A stretch of 46,878 nucleotides of DNA from Spirulina sp. SIO3F2 (GCA_010672165.1 JAAHHN010000026.1:1-46878), one strand, 5' to 3'; counted from the stretch's first letter, positions 37,599-46,002 are shown. Made by a program: numbers and translations. The notes: a model not told the origin generated them from the sequence alone.

Positions 37599-39797
37599 TT
37601 AAAACGAACGGTAACGCCAACGGTTGAGGCGGCCACCTGCTACCGCTGCGTACCGGCGAGCATCAGCAAGCTGAGATTGCAACGTCTCAATCACATCCTG
37701 TTGTTGGTCTCGGCAACCTTGTAGCTCAGTATAACTATTAATCTCATCCAGCTCGACAGGTTCAACCGTTGTTGAGAGGGAGGGGGTATCGGATTGTCCG
37801 GAGCTAAATACAGCAATGCCTAAAGCGGCTGCTGGCCGTAGCTCTGCAAGTTGTGCTTGTAACTTGGCAATCAAAGCATTTTGCTCTTGACATTCTTGTT
37901 TCAAGGTTTCGAACTCGGTGGTTTTTACCTGCGATGCTTCGGGAATAACTGGGCTGATAAACGTCTTTGGACGGAACACCTCCTTAAGAATTTCTTCGAT
38001 CGTTTTCACCTTGCCCAATGGGGATTTCCGCATCAAAGCCGTGGCGACCTTCGCATCAGAGCCGATAGCTTTGTCGCTGGTCGAATAACTCCCCTGAATT
38101 TGGTTGGAATTAATAAAGCCTAGGAGATTCTGACCCACTTGACTTTGGTCGCCGCGCCAGAAAGGCACAGTGTCCTCACCAAACACTTCCATATATTCAT
38201 CGCTATCGATATAAGTATCGATATCAGCTTCAAACCCTTCACTGTCGAGAACTTGGCTGTGGTGGAATGTCTCGGTATAGTCGTGGGGCGCACGACCGAG
38301 TAGGTGTTTGAAGTTGAGTTCAGTCCCACGATAGCGGGGGCAGTTGTCAAAGAACCGAGAGCGATAGAGTTCGGATTTAGCGATCGCCCGCACAAACTCC
38401 CGCACACTCAGTTCACCGCGACGGAATTGCGACTCAGGCACCGTCAATCGCTCACTCTCCATCACATGGGCATTACCTAAGACGTAACGATACGTAGCGC
38501 GGATAATTCCGTCTAAATCACCTTCTGATGCACCGGGATACCATTCCACAGGCGTAAACATTTGTTTGGGGAAGAGGATAAAGACAGGCTCAACCATTCT
38601 TTCCTGAACAACTGGTGCAAAGAACGGCGGTGAAGTGGGGCGAGCATCTCGTTCCTGCTTCATCAGCCCATAGGAAACATTGATTCGCTTGGGAACAATA
38701 TCACTACTGGAGTTTGCACCTTGCAACTTTGCAGTATTGACAAAATTCATTGTCGTTTGGGCATTGAAGCTCATGCCACCTCGGTCATGAGGAACAATCC
38801 ACTCACCAAACGCTTGGTCATATTCGAGACTATCTAAATAAGAATCAATATCGGCTTCAAACCCATCCTGATCGAGGATATCGCTATGCATTGCCGTTTC
38901 TGCATAACTTCGGGGAGCCCGACCTAAGAAATGTTTGAAATTGAGTTCTGTCGCTCGGTAACGTGGATAATTGTCGATGTAACGGGAACGGTACAATGGG
39001 GACTTCGCCACGGCCTGCACAAAACCTCGCACTGTCAGCCGGCCATCCCGTAGTTGTGATTCTGCTGCCGATAACCGTTCACTTTCCATCACATGGGCAT
39101 TACCAAGCACCTGGCGATATACAGCATTAATAACAATGTCAAAATCAACGCCTGAGGCATCCATTTCCAATCGGATGACGGGTTGTGTTGACGATATAGA
39201 TAATCCACCGGAACCTGAAGCATTTAAAACATTCAGAAGTGAGACTAGACGAGAATCCACTTCCTGCTTCATCAGCGCATAGGAAACATTGGCCCAATTG
39301 GGGACAACATCACTACTGGATGTTGCACCTTGCAATTGTGCTGTATTGACAAAATCCATGGTTGTTTGCTCATTAAAGCTATTATCCCCTCGGTTGTAAG
39401 GAACAACCCACTCCCCAAACACCTTGTTGTACTCGCTACTGTCTAAATAAGAATCAATATCAGCTTCAAACCCATCCTGATCGAGGATGGCAGTATGCAC
39501 TGTTATCTCTGCATAGTTTTGGGGTGCCCGACCTAGAAAATGTTTAAAATTAAGCTCTATCGATCGGTAGCGCGGACAATTGTCAACGTATCGAGATCGG
39601 TATAATGGCGACTTTGCCACAGCCCGGACAAAACCTCGCACCGTCAACCGGCCATCCCGTAGTTGTGATTCTGCTGCCGATAACCGTTCACTTTCCATCA
39701 CATGGGCATTACCAAGTATCTGACGATACACAGAATTGATGATGATGTCAAAGTCAACGCCCGAGGCATTCACCTCCATTTGGACAATGTCCGGCAT
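37599..39797 (-). CDS. Giant phycobilisome linker with three REP domains and coiled-coil tail
   Basis: A 732-residue linker. Three REP (PF00427) domains occupy about residues 14-138, 217-342 and 427-552, each with the YRQxLGNAHVMESER, FVRAVAKSPLYRSR, ELNFKHFLGRAP and FEADIDSYLDS blocks. Spacers are 75-85 residues. There is no C-terminal CpcD domain; instead residues 625-655 and 688-715 have heptad-like coiled-coil patterns (LKQECQEQNALIAKLQAQL, RDQQQDVIETLQSQL) and the chain ends in a basic GGRLNRWRYRSF. The size and triple-REP plan match the 81-91 kDa linkers Glr2806 and Glr1262 of Gloeobacter violaceus, which make bundle-shaped phycobilisomes. It is divergent from cpeC and ends with a clear terminator. 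Confidence 0.93.
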   Translation of the reverse strand: MPDIVQMEVNASGVDFDIIINSVYRQILGNAHVMESERLSAAESQLRDGRLTVRGFVRAVAKSPLYRSRYVDNCPRYRSIELNFKHFLGRAPQNYAEITVHTAILDQDGFEADIDSYLDSSEYNKVFGEWVVPYNRGDNSFNEQTTMDFVNTAQLQGATSSSDVVPNWANVSYALMKQEVDSRLVSLLNVLNASGSGGLSISSTQPVIRLEMDASGVDFDIVINAVYRQVLGNAHVMESERLSAAESQLRDGRLTVRGFVQAVAKSPLYRSRYIDNYPRYRATELNFKHFLGRAPRSYAETAMHSDILDQDGFEADIDSYLDSLEYDQAFGEWIVPHDRGGMSFNAQTTMNFVNTAKLQGANSSSDIVPKRINVSYGLMKQERDARPTSPPFFAPVVQERMVEPVFILFPKQMFTPVEWYPGASEGDLDGIIRATYRYVLGNAHVMESERLTVPESQFRRGELSVREFVRAIAKSELYRSRFFDNCPRYRGTELNFKHLLGRAPHDYTETFHHSQVLDSEGFEADIDTYIDSDEYMEVFGEDTVPFWRGDQSQVGQNLLGFINSNQIQGSYSTSDKAIGSDAKVATALMRKSPLGKVKTIEEILKEVFRPKTFISPVIPEASQVKTTEFETLKQECQEQNALIAKLQAQLAELRPAAALGIAVFSSGQSDTPSLSTTVEPVELDEINSYTELQGCRDQQQDVIETLQSQLADARRYAAVAGGRLNRWRYRSF

Positions 39798-40488
39798 GGT
39801 GCTATATCTCCTTAGATTGCAAACTTGTATGTAAAAAAATATGAATTTATGAGCCGTGGTAAGGCTATGAATACCATAAATCCACTGGATTTTTAAGGCA
39901 TCATCCTTTTATTTGTTACAGAACTTGACTTGCGGGCTGTAAGTAGTGGCTCGGTTATACGGGCCCTTCAGAATCAACCCATTCGCAATAAGAGCAAGGT
40001 AGGGATTGGGGAATTATCGGAAAAATCGCTAGCTTGATTGCCGTTTTTAGAGCGGTGGACATAGGGCGCTATTTATCAATCCAGCGTCATGAGGCTTCTG
40101 CTCCGGAGTTCAACAACGTCTCAGTAAGACGTAAAGCGCATTCAACCCACAATTGGGATGCGGCTAGAATCTAGACCTCTTTAGATTGTGGATGGTTTAG
40201 AAAGAGTTGACCCCAAGCACCGATTTCTGACGAACTGACGTTTGTTACAAAATCTAAATCTAAATTTATCTACTGCCACATTGAGGGATAAACTCTCAGG
40301 GTATATACATCTGAAATTCAACAAACCACAGTTTAGAAGCTTGGAATTCTAAACCATATAAGCTTATATGAGCAAGTCCTCATGGCAAGATGTTGGTGAG
40401 CATATATATATTGCTCGCCCAGACTGTTGTGGGTGAGCGTTGGGTTGAATTTAAATGCTTACTACTTAACAATCAAAGGAGACAAGAG
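39798..40488. promoter_or_regulatory. Divergent control region, triple-REP linker and cpeCDE-S-T-R; possible IS200/IS605 relic
   Basis: A 691-bp interval between the two linker units. AAGGAGA at 40477-40483 serves cpeC. Around 40070-40195, the block CATTCAACCCACAATTGG followed by TCTAGAATCTAGACCTCTTT and TTGTGGATGG resembles the right end of IS200/IS605 elements (end of tnpB plus the terminal hairpin), but no transposase frame survives. GTATATACAT at 40298 and TTTGTTACAAAA at 40240 are other sequence features. Both transcripts must start inside this interval. Confidence 0.4.
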
Positions 40489-41364
40489 ATGGTTTTTGGA
40501 CCAGCATCCCAACTGGGAGTTGCTCGTTTTGAAGATATTCCCCCCAATGAATCTTGGCCAGGGCGCTCTGACGAAGATGCAGAAATTACAATCAATGCCG
40601 TCTATCGTCAGGTTTTGGGTAATGCTTATGTGATGGAGAGCGAGCGACTCGCAGTTGCTGAATCCCAATTTAAGCGTGGCGAGCTGAGCGTACGGGAGTT
40701 TGTGCGCCATGTCGCTAAATCTGAGATGTATCAGTCTCGTTTTTTTGATAGCTGTCCTCGCTACCGCGCGATTGAGCTGAATTTTAAACATCTTCTGGGT
40801 CGTGCCCCTGATGGCTTTGGTGAGATGAAAGCACATAGTGCCATCTTGGATACCGAGGGTTTTGGTGCGGAAATCGATTCCTACATCGATAGCGACGAGT
40901 ATATGGCGCTCTTTGGCGAAGATACTGTGCCTTTCCATACCGGATACAAAACCCAGCCGGGTCGGAGTATGGTTGAGTTTACCCATATGTTTAAGCTCCT
41001 GCGCGGCGCTTCCAGCAGTGACTTCAAGGGGAGTCTGAGTGGCAAGAGCCCTGTGCTGAACAAGTTGGTGATCAACGAGAATCCTGCGCCAGTTGTGGCA
41101 CCTTCGGGTGGAACAGATGGCAATGGCTGGTCTTTCCAAATTCCTGGGGTCGATCCTTCGAGACTCAAAGGGACTTTATCAGGCGCCGCCGAGGGTCGCG
41201 TCTTCCGCGTCGAAATCACTGGGTATCGTGCCAATGTGGTCAACCGGGTATCCAAGTTCCGTCGCACTAACCGGGTTGAGCTGGTTCCTTTTGACAAGCT
41301 GTCTGAAACCTACAAGCGGGTTCACCGCCAGGGTTGCACGATCGCCAGCATTACGCTTATTTAG
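40489..41364 (+). CDS. cpeC: Phycoerythrin rod linker CpeC (REP + CpcD domains)
   Basis: A 291-residue linker starting at ATG 40489, directly after AAGGAGA; an upstream ATG at 40390 lacks a ribosome site. FGPASQLGVARFEDIPPNES is the characteristic N terminus. The REP domain (about 28-175) contains INAVYRQVLGNAYVMESER and ELNFKHLLGRAP. The CpcD-like domain (about 235-290, GRVFRVEITGYRANV to HRQGCTIASITLI) is complete. CpeC joins the proximal phycoerythrin hexamer to the phycocyanin side of the rod. It heads the cpeC-D-E-S-T-R cluster. Its REP is closer to REP3 of the divergent giant linker than to the other REPs. Confidence 0.9.
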   Translation: MVFGPASQLGVARFEDIPPNESWPGRSDEDAEITINAVYRQVLGNAYVMESERLAVAESQFKRGELSVREFVRHVAKSEMYQSRFFDSCPRYRAIELNFKHLLGRAPDGFGEMKAHSAILDTEGFGAEIDSYIDSDEYMALFGEDTVPFHTGYKTQPGRSMVEFTHMFKLLRGASSSDFKGSLSGKSPVLNKLVINENPAPVVAPSGGTDGNGWSFQIPGVDPSRLKGTLSGAAEGRVFRVEITGYRANVVNRVSKFRRTNRVELVPFDKLSETYKRVHRQGCTIASITLI

Positions 41365-41461
41365 GGATCTAAAACTTCCCCTAACCCAAGAGTGCAGCGA
41401 CATCCGTGCTCTTGGCATCTCCCTTTCAAAACCAATCGATATATTAAGGAAAAGTTAAACC

Positions 41462-42220
41462 ATGGTTAGTACTGCTCCTGTCGAACTTTGGACAGGTTTC
41501 TCAAGTGATGATGCTCAGGCTGTCATCCGTGCGGTTTATCGTCAGGTTCTCGGTAATGCCCATGTGATGGAAAGTGAACAGCTCACCCGCGCTGAGTCTC
41601 AGCTTCAAGATGGCACTTATTCCGTTCAAGAGTTTGTGCGTACAGTTGCTAAATCTGATTTCTATCGCGCCCGCTTTTTTGAATCCTGTGCGCCTTACCG
41701 CTTTGTTGAGATGAACTTTAAGCATCTGCTGGGCCGTGCACCGAAAGACCAGGCAGAGCTTTCTGAGCATATTCAGCGTGTGGTGAATGAAGGCTACGAC
41801 GCTGAAATTGATTCTTATATTGACAGTGAAGAATACCAAGCGCTCTTTGGTGATAATACAGTTCCCTACTATCGGGACATCAGCCAAGTGGGCTTTAAGC
41901 AAGTGAGCTACAACCGAGTGTTCTCTGTGGTTCGTGGCCCCGCAGAAAGTGATAAAGCGGTTACGGCTTCGCAATTGGTAGATAGCCTTGCCACGAATGC
42001 TGCTGTGGCAATCAAAGCCCCTGCAACCGGCCGGATTGCAGGTTATAAAGATGCCACTGAAAAGACATTCAAGATCGTGGTGCGTGGTGCCAAGTTCGAT
42101 AGCCAGCGTCGTCGTCGCAGCACCACTGAGTACATTGTATCTGGGGCAAAAATGACTCCCAAGATTCAACAGATCAACCGGATGAGCGGCACGATTGTCA
42201 GCATCACCGAAGTTGCTTAA
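41462..42220 (+). CDS. cpeD: Phycoerythrin rod linker CpeD-like (REP + CpcD domains)
   Basis: A 252-residue rod linker. The REP domain (about 15-160) has VIRAVYRQVLGNAHVMESEQ, GTYSVQEFVRTVAKSDFYRA, MNFKHLLGRAPKDQAEL and AEIDSYIDSEEYQALFGDN. The CpcD-like domain spans about 200-252 (KTFKIVVRGAKFDS to SGTIVSITEVA). Length and order after cpeC fit CpeD, which links more distal hexamers. CpeD and CpeE are hard to tell apart without alignment, so the letter is by position. It is 97 bases after cpeC and precedes a hairpin. Confidence 0.85.
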   Translation: MVSTAPVELWTGFSSDDAQAVIRAVYRQVLGNAHVMESEQLTRAESQLQDGTYSVQEFVRTVAKSDFYRARFFESCAPYRFVEMNFKHLLGRAPKDQAELSEHIQRVVNEGYDAEIDSYIDSEEYQALFGDNTVPYYRDISQVGFKQVSYNRVFSVVRGPAESDKAVTASQLVDSLATNAAVAIKAPATGRIAGYKDATEKTFKIVVRGAKFDSQRRRRSTTEYIVSGAKMTPKIQQINRMSGTIVSITEVA

Positions 42221-42233
42221 TTCTTATTGATGT

Positions 42234-42260
42234 AAAGGCGCACCGTGATGGTGCGCCTTT
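42234..42260 (+). promoter_or_regulatory. Perfect hairpin between cpeD and cpeE
   Basis: AAAGGCGCACC pairs exactly with GGTGCGCCTTT around GTGAT. No long T-run follows, so it is more likely a processing or mRNA-stability element, or a leaky terminator that sets the cpeE/cpeD ratio, than a full stop. Confidence 0.7.
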
Positions 42261-42305
42261 ACAAAGCCAACTTATTACATCATTAATTTAGGAGGATAAA
42301 TTCCA

Positions 42306-43067
42306 ATGTCTGTACTTTGGGCTGTGGATTCTGACCCTGTAGAGTTGCGGGAAAATGCTACAGAAAGTGACGTACAAACCGTTATTCGGGCAGTTTATAA
42401 GCAAGTTCTTGGCAATGCCCATGTTCTAGAGAGTGAGCGTCTGGCCAGTGCTGAAGCTTATCTCCGTAATGGGGAAATGACTGTCCGCCAGTTTGTCGGT
42501 GCGGTTGCGACCTCTGATCTATACCGCGATCGCTTTTTCAATGCTTCATCTCAATATCGCTTTGTTGAGTTGAATTTCAAGCACCTGCTTGGCCGTGCCC
42601 CAGCCGATCAAGCTGAGCTTTCTGCGCATGTCCAGCTCTATAGTGCTGAGGGGTATGAAGCAGAAATTTCTTCCTACATTAATAGCGAAGAATACTTCAA
42701 TGCTTTTGGTGACAATACTGTTCCCTATGCACGGGGAACCCAGAGCCAAGTAGGCAGCAAAAACGTCAACTTCAACCGCACATTTGGTTTGTTAGGGGGC
42801 TTTGCAAGCTCTGATAGTGGTACTGAGAGTCTGCTGGTCTCAGATTTAGCAGCTAATCTTTCCACTGCCATCTCTGAACCCGCTGGCATTGGTGCATACA
42901 CAAACACCAGCAAGCGTTTCCGCCTTGTGGTTTCGAAAGGGGCGAAAACCCCTGTGATGAAGCGCAGCGTTAACACCTATGAAGTTGATTTCGCTCAACT
43001 CACGAACCGCATTCAGGCAATCCAGAAGTTGGGTGGCAGTATCCTGAGTATTACTGAAATTGCTTAA
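42306..43067 (+). CDS. cpeE: Phycoerythrin rod linker CpeE-like (REP + CpcD domains)
   Basis: A 253-residue rod linker with a REP domain (about 15-160: VIRAVYKQVLGNAHVLESER, GEMTVRQFVGAVATSDLYRD, SSQYRFVELNFKHLLGRAP) and a CpcD-like domain (about 198-253: KRFRLVVSKGAKTPVMKR to GGSILSITEIA). A TTAGGAGG ribosome site at 42289-42296 is strong. It is the third linker of the cpeCDE unit and is followed by a strong hairpin with T-run. By eye it is the nearest relative of the separate linker at 27738. Confidence 0.86.
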   Translation: MSVLWAVDSDPVELRENATESDVQTVIRAVYKQVLGNAHVLESERLASAEAYLRNGEMTVRQFVGAVATSDLYRDRFFNASSQYRFVELNFKHLLGRAPADQAELSAHVQLYSAEGYEAEISSYINSEEYFNAFGDNTVPYARGTQSQVGSKNVNFNRTFGLLGGFASSDSGTESLLVSDLAANLSTAISEPAGIGAYTNTSKRFRLVVSKGAKTPVMKRSVNTYEVDFAQLTNRIQAIQKLGGSILSITEIA

Positions 43068-43091
43068 CCTCCAATAGATTAATTCTCAGTT

Positions 43092-43123
43092 CCGATCAGG
43101 CTGAAAGCCTGATCGGATTTTTC
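43092..43123 (+). terminator. Terminator hairpin after cpeE
   Basis: An 11-bp perfect stem, CCGATCAGGCT with its complement, has a GAA loop (43092-43116), followed by ATTTTTCTTG. It divides the linker genes from cpeS-cpeT-cpeR, which are co-transcribed with cpeCDE in Fremyella; read-through would keep the lyases and CpeR at low level. Confidence 0.85.
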
Positions 43124-43135
43124 TTGTGTAGGAGA

Positions 43136-43332
43136 TATGCCGCTTTAAAGCGGTATGCTGTTTAGAGGTTGTCATCAGTTAAACCTCCAAACATTCCTGC
43201 ATTAGAGTTTATCGATCCATTCTCTTTCATCGGTTGGGTTGTTTGTTACTTGCTCTGTCCGGTTGCAGTCATAACCTGATGACGTATCCTACATATTTAG
43301 CTGGTATATTCTGGGCTGATAAATTGACCTCT
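43136..43332 (+). promoter_or_regulatory. Leader region of cpeS-T-R with two inverted repeats
   Basis: ATGCCGCTTTAAAGCGGTAT (43136-43155) is a near-perfect palindrome. GTTTAGAGGTT pairs with AACCTCCAAAC (43160-43192, one mismatch). The second hairpin loop includes TTGTCATCAGTTA, which resembles the end of the MITE family, so this may be a solo MITE end. Either could be a regulator site or RNA element. The region may hold a secondary promoter. Confidence 0.45.
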
Positions 43333-43872
43333 ATGGATATTGATACTTTTGTAAGTCAGTCGATTGGAACCTGGCGATCGCAACGGAGTGGACACAACTT
43401 AGCGTTTCAACATTTTGAAGAAGTGCGCTCCACCATCGAAATTAGCGCTGTTGACCCCAACTCACCTGAGGTTTTGGCACTATGCAATACCTCAAATATT
43501 GAGCCAGCGTTAATTACTAGCCCCTTTCGAATGCAATGGGAAGGCGAGTCAGACTGGGACGATGACGAAGAAGATAGCAGCTTGTCTGGAGATTGTATTC
43601 TTGTGCCTGTGCCTGATCCCGATAACTCTAATAGTGGTCAGCTTCTGCGCTCCCAGGGATATGCAGAAACCATACCTGCGATCGGTCGATATCACTTCAA
43701 TGAAGATATTTTTACCCTCATTACTGAGTACGATCGCGCCGCAGCAGAAGAACGCATTTGGTTCGGTACGGCAAATGTCCGATTTCGGGTTTCTTTAATT
43801 CGAACGGCCAGCGGTACGGGGGTTGTCACAGCATCCTTTGCCTCAGAAATTAGAAAATTAACCGAGAGCTAA
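43333..43872 (+). CDS. cpeS: S-type phycoerythrin bilin lyase
   Basis: A 179-residue lipocalin-fold lyase. Family marks are DIDTFVSQSIGTWRSQRSGH, LVPVPDPDNSNSGQLLRSQG, YAETIPAIGRYHF, LITEYDRAAAEERIWFG and ASFASEIRKL. CpeS attaches phycoerythrobilin to the central beta-subunit cysteine (Cys80/82 numbering). I chose the ATG at 43333 because it begins at the family N terminus; the longer frame from 43234 adds unrelated hydrophobic residues. A strongly acidic insert (SDWDDDEEDSSLSG) is specific to this protein. The cpeT start is six bases after its stop, so they are coupled. Confidence 0.88.
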   Translation: MDIDTFVSQSIGTWRSQRSGHNLAFQHFEEVRSTIEISAVDPNSPEVLALCNTSNIEPALITSPFRMQWEGESDWDDDEEDSSLSGDCILVPVPDPDNSNSGQLLRSQGYAETIPAIGRYHFNEDIFTLITEYDRAAAEERIWFGTANVRFRVSLIRTASGTGVVTASFASEIRKLTES

Positions 43873-43878
43873 ACTGTA

Positions 43879-44484
43879 ATGCGACGCGAAGATTTCTCAG
43901 AAGATTTCTGGTTGCTGGCCCAGTGGATTGCAGGGGATTTTAGTAACCAAAAACAAGCTTGGGCTAATCCTACAGACTTTGCCCATATTCATGTCTTTTT
44001 CAGACCTTTGCCCTGGGAGGTGTTCAACGGCGTGGGCTTCTATTCAGAGCAAGCCTATGACTACGATCTTTGGAGCCCCTATCGGCAAGGAGTTCATCAC
44101 TTTATCGAACAAGATGAGCAAATTTATATCAAAAACTTTGGCCTCAATGATCCGATTCTCCATGCGGGGGCTTCCCGGGATGACACAATCTTGCAAACCA
44201 TCCAGCCCGGTTGTTTTACTCAACGGTGTGGTTGTGCCATGGTCTTTTATCGAGAAGGCAATAAGTTTATTGGCCAAGTTGAGCCTGGTAAAAACTGCAT
44301 GATCCCGCGTAACGGTGTAAACACTTATCTGGTTAGTGAAGTGGAGTTGACGGAAGCGACTTGGGTCAGCCGCGATCGCGGTTTTGATCCCGAAACTGAT
44401 CAGATGGTTTGGGGATCAGCATCCGGTCCGCTAGAGTTTGAAAAACAAGCCAGCTTTGCTCACGAATTATCTCAGTTGAAATAG
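43879..44484 (+). CDS. cpeT: T-type phycoerythrin bilin lyase
   Basis: A 201-residue T-type lyase. Landmarks are WLLAQWIAGDFSNQKQAWAN, IHVFFRPLPWEVFNGVGFYSEQAYDYD split over residues 33-62, YRQGVHHFIEQDEQIYIKNF, TQRCGCAMVFYREGNKFIG and GWV-type TWVSRDRGFDPETDQMVWGS. In Fremyella CpeT attaches phycoerythrobilin to beta-subunit Cys165, with CpeZ improving yield. It lies in cpeS-T-R order with 6 and 19 base spacers. It should act on the beta chains of both sets, since each keeps the QGDC cysteine. Confidence 0.92.
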   Translation: MRREDFSEDFWLLAQWIAGDFSNQKQAWANPTDFAHIHVFFRPLPWEVFNGVGFYSEQAYDYDLWSPYRQGVHHFIEQDEQIYIKNFGLNDPILHAGASRDDTILQTIQPGCFTQRCGCAMVFYREGNKFIGQVEPGKNCMIPRNGVNTYLVSEVELTEATWVSRDRGFDPETDQMVWGSASGPLEFEKQASFAHELSQLK

Positions 44485-44503
44485 CCTTGGAATAATCAGA
44501 TGT

Positions 44504-44809
44504 ATGCTACCACCAGAAGCCAACAAAAAACTAAAGGCCTGGATTAGAAGCCGTCATCTTATCTATTCTGGCAATTTTTGCTTATTTCAAACTATCAACT
44601 ATGCAACGATCGAACGATTTGAAGACTGTATCAAATGCTTGGGCGGAACCATTATCTACGTTAAGCCCCTGAGAAAGATTTGGTTGGGGAAACATCGACA
44701 AGTCTTACTGTATGAAATCAAAGCAAGCTTACTAATCCCTAAAAATCAGACCAAGGAATATTGGGCTAAATATGGTGGTTTTTACCACCGTTTTGATGAG
44801 CGAGGATGA
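44504..44809 (+). CDS. cpeR: CpeR, phycoerythrin transcription activator
   Basis: A 101-residue basic protein. The N terminus MLPPEANKKLKAWIRSRHLI and the end EYWAKYGGFYHRFDE are typical of CpeR. It is the green-light induced activator required for cpeBA expression in Fremyella diplosiphon, and it is encoded last in cpeCDESTR there too. It has no classical helix-turn-helix. Only one cpeR gene is seen, so it may drive both phycoerythrin operons; that is an inference. It is convergent with lrtA and the hairpin between them ends transcription. Confidence 0.9.
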   Translation: MLPPEANKKLKAWIRSRHLIYSGNFCLFQTINYATIERFEDCIKCLGGTIIYVKPLRKIWLGKHRQVLLYEIKASLLIPKNQTKEYWAKYGGFYHRFDERG

Positions 44810-44810
44810 T

Positions 44811-44838
44811 AAAAAAAGGGGCGTATCATCTACGCCCT
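44811..44838 (-). terminator. Terminator of lrtA, between cpeR and lrtA
   Basis: GGGCGTA pairs with TACGCCC around TCATC (44818-44837). On the minus strand it is followed by seven Ts, so it is a good terminator for lrtA. For the plus-strand cpeR transcript there is no T-run. Confidence 0.8.
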
Positions 44839-44863
44839 GATCGATTATTTACAATGACTTAAG

Positions 44864-45538
44864 TCAGGAGAGCGATCGCACCACTGGCTCTAGTGGTTTT
44901 GCTTTGCTATGACCGTTAAGATGGTTGGTGTGAAGGCCATTCCCATTTTGATGACCATTATTAGGGTGGGCAGGATGGGGTGCAATTACCCCCACACCAC
45001 CATGATTGCGATGATACATAACATTGATTTCGCCTGTATCTCGGTTTTGGAACACAAAGAAATCGTGATCAACCAGCTCAAGCTGTAAGAGGGCTTCCTC
45101 AATGCTCATTGGCGGCATGGTAAAATACTTCATTCGCACCACTTCGCCTGGCAGCGCAGGTTCGCGATCGCCAATTAGATCCTGTTCAACAAGTTGTTCT
45201 TCAGGACGCAGACCAGTTTTGGCTTGGGTATGGGTTTTGTGGAGATGTTTTTCTTTATACTTGCGAAGCTGCCGGGTGATTTTATCTGCAACCAGATCAA
45301 TGCTGGCATAGAGATCTTCACTCAGCTCCTGGGCACGAATGACAGTCCCATTGGCATGAACCGTGACTTCTGCTTGATGGCTCTTGCTAATGCGAGGGTT
45401 GCGGGCGACTGAAAGATGCACATCAACTGTAGTGGTAATGTGCTGGAAATGCTTAACTGCTTTGGCTAGCTTTTGCTGCACATAGTTGTGGATCGATTCC
45501 GTAACCTCAATGTTATTGCCCTGGATTAAAAGCTTCAT
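44864..45538 (-). CDS. lrtA: Long-form ribosome hibernation promoting factor (light-repressed protein A)
   Basis: A 224-residue long-form HPF. The N-terminal S30AE domain (about residues 1-100, [20 protein letters not shown] to [20 protein letters not shown]) binds the ribosome decoding region. The C-terminal domain ([20 protein letters not shown] to VMYHRN) dimerises ribosomes into inactive 100S particles. A His/Asn-rich tail (about 190-224) is characteristic of some cyanobacterial forms. An AAGGAG ribosome site precedes the ATG. In Synechococcus the lrtA transcript is repressed by light through an unstable long leader; the 464-bp upstream gap is consistent. Confidence 0.93.
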   Translation of the reverse strand: MKLLIQGNNIEVTESIHNYVQQKLAKAVKHFQHITTTVDVHLSVARNPRISKSHQAEVTVHANGTVIRAQELSEDLYASIDLVADKITRQLRKYKEKHLHKTHTQAKTGLRPEEQLVEQDLIGDREPALPGEVVRMKYFTMPPMSIEEALLQLELVDHDFFVFQNRDTGEINVMYHRNHGGVGVIAPHPAHPNNGHQNGNGLHTNHLNGHSKAKPLEPVVRSLS

Positions 45539-46002
45539 ATGTGATTACTCCTTGAATTGACAAAGAAACTCGAATTTCCGCTAGCGTATTACTCTGAAGC
45601 CCAGAGTCGCTAACGTTATCGTGATAGAGATGATGGTGAGAAAACTAGATTTAAGTTTGTTTCGGATTACCAACTGTTCATATTCATCCGCTGTGGGGGA
45701 TTATGCTAGAAGCCTGGTTGAGGCGATCGCTAGAGAATAGCCAACCCGAAACTTGCACCTCGAATCAACATCGATGGTGATAAGCGATCGTACCGATCAA
45801 ACGACGGATGATGTGGTGCTGAATTTGATGTAGCGTAATTCGATTTAGATATGGCACAGGCGGTCTCCCCATTGCTTAATCTTTGGTTATGAGCCTTTGC
45901 TTCTTGTTTACTTCTCCTTTACCCTAGCACTTTGTCTTCCGGGCAAGACTGCCTTGTGACGTCTCTTCACCATCATTTGCATCCCTTGATATTTCTTGAC
46001 AA
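45539..46002. promoter_or_regulatory. Divergent control region, lrtA and lipB
   Basis: This 464-bp gap contains no supported gene. It should hold the lrtA promoter and a long leader, plus the lipB promoter. A 71-codon frame on the minus strand overlaps the lipB start and is considered chance. HIP1-like GCGATCG sequences occur near 45723 and 45784. Confidence 0.45.
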
